DNA of 7,309 bases, taken from Pseudomonadota bacterium. GTDB taxonomy: Bacteria; Pseudomonadota; Gammaproteobacteria; DAOUQR01. The notes under the pieces were generated by a model, which was given only the letters and a program-made list of their open reading frames with translations, did not search any database and was not told the origin of the DNA. How positions within the stretch are numbered: position 1 is the stretch's first letter; the number at the start of each line of letters is the position of its first letter. Both the position numbers and the translations under genes were made by a program. Location of the stretch: NCBI GenBank assembly GCA_030625525.1, contig DAOUQR010000050.1, positions 1-7,309 of the forward strand, read 5' to 3'. Below, piece by piece: positions 5,714 to 7,309 of the stretch.

Positions 5714-7309
5714 ATGATCATCTATCAACTAGACAGCAGTACAAACATATTTGAGAAACAAACCTCAGCTGAGCTAGTATTCGTTGATACAGTTGAAAAC
5801 ATTCCAGACCTTCTAAAAACACTCTCATCACAAACCGAAAAATCCCTCATAAAAAAATACATCTCTCCCGAGCAAACAGAGACACATATTCGCTGGCATC
5901 TGATCAACAATACCTTACTCATTGGCGAAGACATCACCGAACTTGAAGAGCTCAAGTCTCAAATTTACACCTTAAAAAACATCATTCACAAAGTTCCTGG
6001 TTTTGTATTTTGGAAAGATAAAAACTTAAACTTAGCCGGCTGCAATGAAAATTTTGCCCGACAAGTAGGACTGAACCATCCCGATGAAATCATCGGAAAA
6101 ACGGATTATGAACTCCCATGGTCAGAGGAAGAAACCAAAGAGTTTCACGAAGACGATCGTCAAATCATCCAGACAGGCGAACCTAAATTAAATATCGAAG
6201 AAACTCAACGCCAAACGGACGGCACAGTATCCCACTTGCTCACAAATAAAGTTCCAACCTATGCTTCCAATGGCAATATCAATGGAATTTTAGGTATATA
6301 TATCGACATCACCGACTTAAAAAATTCAGAAATTGAATTACGTGACGCCAAAGAAAAAGCGGAATCAGCCAACATAGCCAAAACAGAATTTATGGCAAAC
6401 ATGAGTCACGACTTAAAAACACCACTCGCCGGCATCATCGGGTTAACTGAAATTCTTAAAGCAAAAATTAAAAAGGCAGATGATCTCGAGCTGGTTTCAG
6501 ACATCCATGCCTGTGGCCGAAAACTCCTAGGCTTTTTTGAAAACTTATTTGAATTAATGCGACATGATAAAAGTGATTTGACCTTAATTCAGGAAAACTT
6601 TTCACTAGAAAAAACCATTAATGGCATAGCCGATGTTTTCCGCCCCGCATTACGCACAAAAAATTTAAATTTAAATCTTAAGTTTAGTGATGATATCCCA
6701 GCCTGTTTTCATGGCAGTCGTTCGGGGTATCATTGCATCGTACAAAACTTATTAGATAACGCGATTAAATTTACCCAACAAGGAACGATAACGCTTCAAT
6801 TCTCTGTTGAGAAAATTAATGATCAGACCGTCAAATTAATCTCAACAATCACAGACAGTGGCATTGGTATTCCCGATAATAAACTCACGGCTATTTTTGA
6901 CCGACACGTGCGCGTTAACCCGGCTTATCAAGGGCATTATGACGGCAGTGGCATTGGCTTATATATTGTTAAAAAACTCGTATCAAAACTCAATGGCACC
7001 ATCAATGTCACCAGCACCATAGGTCAAGGCAGTCAGTTTAAAGTCGAGATGCCTTTTACGATTTGTGATCTGCCTGAGAATAATGCTGAACAAACATTCA
7101 GTCAGAATAGCAACCAAACAACCGGCGCCTTTAAGGTGCTAGTCATCGAAGACAATGCCACCGCCTGTAAAGTACTCGAACATATTTTTAATTCGCTGGA
7201 TTATCCCTTTGATTTCGCGACGAGCGGTGCAGAAGCTATCGAAAAATTTAGTCACAACAACTACGGTCTCGTCTATCTAGACATTGGTCTACCCGATATG
7301 GATGGCTAT
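5714..7309 (+). CDS. Cytoplasmic PAS-containing hybrid sensor histidine kinase (partial, first 532 residues)
   Basis: This two-component sensor kinase autophosphorylates on histidine and passes the phosphate to its own receiver domain. Residues 1-90 form an unassigned N-terminal region ending in GEDITELEELK, which resembles the tail of a PAS domain and its coiled-coil linker. A PAS domain spans about 91-208 (VPGFVFWKD, GKTDYELPW, closing GIYIDITDLK), followed by a helical linker. HisKA has the H box MSHDLKTPLAGIIGLTEIL with H232. The ATPase domain shows the N box QNLLDNAIKF (344-353), DSGIGIP (381-387) and GSGIGLYIVKKL (411-422). A receiver starts near 475 with the acidic pair E479/D480 and phospho-acceptor D523 in YLDIGLPDMDGY, where the window ends. 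No membrane segment or signal peptide is seen, so the stimulus should be cytoplasmic. A further HPt domain, as in ArcB-type kinases, may lie beyond the edge. It follows the SAHH-like gene by 15 bases, probably in one operon. Confidence 0.93.
   Translation, partial: MIIYQLDSSTNIFEKQTSAELVFVDTVENIPDLLKTLSSQTEKSLIKKYISPEQTETHIRWHLINNTLLIGEDITELEELKSQIYTLKNIIHKVPGFVFWKDKNLNLAGCNENFARQVGLNHPDEIIGKTDYELPWSEEETKEFHEDDRQIIQTGEPKLNIEETQRQTDGTVSHLLTNKVPTYASNGNINGILGIYIDITDLKNSEIELRDAKEKAESANIAKTEFMANMSHDLKTPLAGIIGLTEILKAKIKKADDLELVSDIHACGRKLLGFFENLFELMRHDKSDLTLIQENFSLEKTINGIADVFRPALRTKNLNLNLKFSDDIPACFHGSRSGYHCIVQNLLDNAIKFTQQGTITLQFSVEKINDQTVKLISTITDSGIGIPDNKLTAIFDRHVRVNPAYQGHYDGSGIGLYIVKKLVSKLNGTINVTSTIGQGSQFKVEMPFTICDLPENNAEQTFSQNSNQTTGAFKVLVIEDNATACKVLEHIFNSLDYPFDFATSGAEAIEKFSHNNYGLVYLDIGLPDMDGY

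Noticed and set aside
5725..5955. Minus-strand open frame opposite the start of the kinase
   Set aside because: Its Ser/Val-rich translation is a shadow; the plus-strand kinase is clearly real here.

Overview
The window looks like chromosomal DNA from a moderately AT-rich gammaproteobacterium, most plausibly from the Legionellales (Legionella/Coxiella-like). Three things suggest this: the E1 component of pyruvate dehydrogenase is the long homodimeric type, an AmpE-like membrane protein lies close to it, and the hybrid histidine kinase carries a 'FWKD' PAS domain and an ATPase region of a style I associate with Legionella/Coxiella kinases. The placement is inference from protein style; no rRNA or other phylogenetic marker is present. 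No mobile elements, tRNAs, rRNAs or CRISPR arrays were seen.

Left part (1-4033, all on the minus strand): a compact four-gene run, read from right to left. It holds a CPA2-type cation/proton antiporter without a regulatory RCK domain (4033-2855), an AmpE-like inner-membrane protein (2831-1962), a small cysteine-rich lipoprotein with five CX3C motifs (1930-1508), and aceE (1496 to beyond the left edge). The gaps are only 23, 31 and 11 bases, and each of the last three genes has its own Shine-Dalgarno sequence. They could therefore be one transcript, although aceE may also have internal promoters. The products are one cytoplasmic metabolic enzyme and three envelope proteins, so the grouping may reflect old synteny (in E. 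coli ampDE lies just upstream of aroP-pdhR-aceEF) rather than one pathway.

Middle (4034-4177): a 144-base divergent intergenic region. It holds plausible sigma70-type promoters in both directions. The leftward one would give an almost leaderless antiporter mRNA. The rightward -10 box overlaps a short inverted repeat.

Right part (4178-7309, plus strand): a two-gene operon. The first gene encodes a 506-residue protein related to S-adenosylhomocysteine hydrolase. It keeps the NAD-binding glycine motif but appears to have lost several catalytic residues. Fifteen bases after its stop begins a soluble PAS-HisKA-HATPase-receiver hybrid histidine kinase, which runs off the right edge inside the receiver domain. 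A degenerate AdoHcy-hydrolase-like protein co-transcribed with a cytoplasmic hybrid kinase is the most unusual arrangement here. It could be a sensing or signalling module tied to a nucleotide, methyl-cycle or NAD ligand, but this is inference from gene order and visible motifs only.
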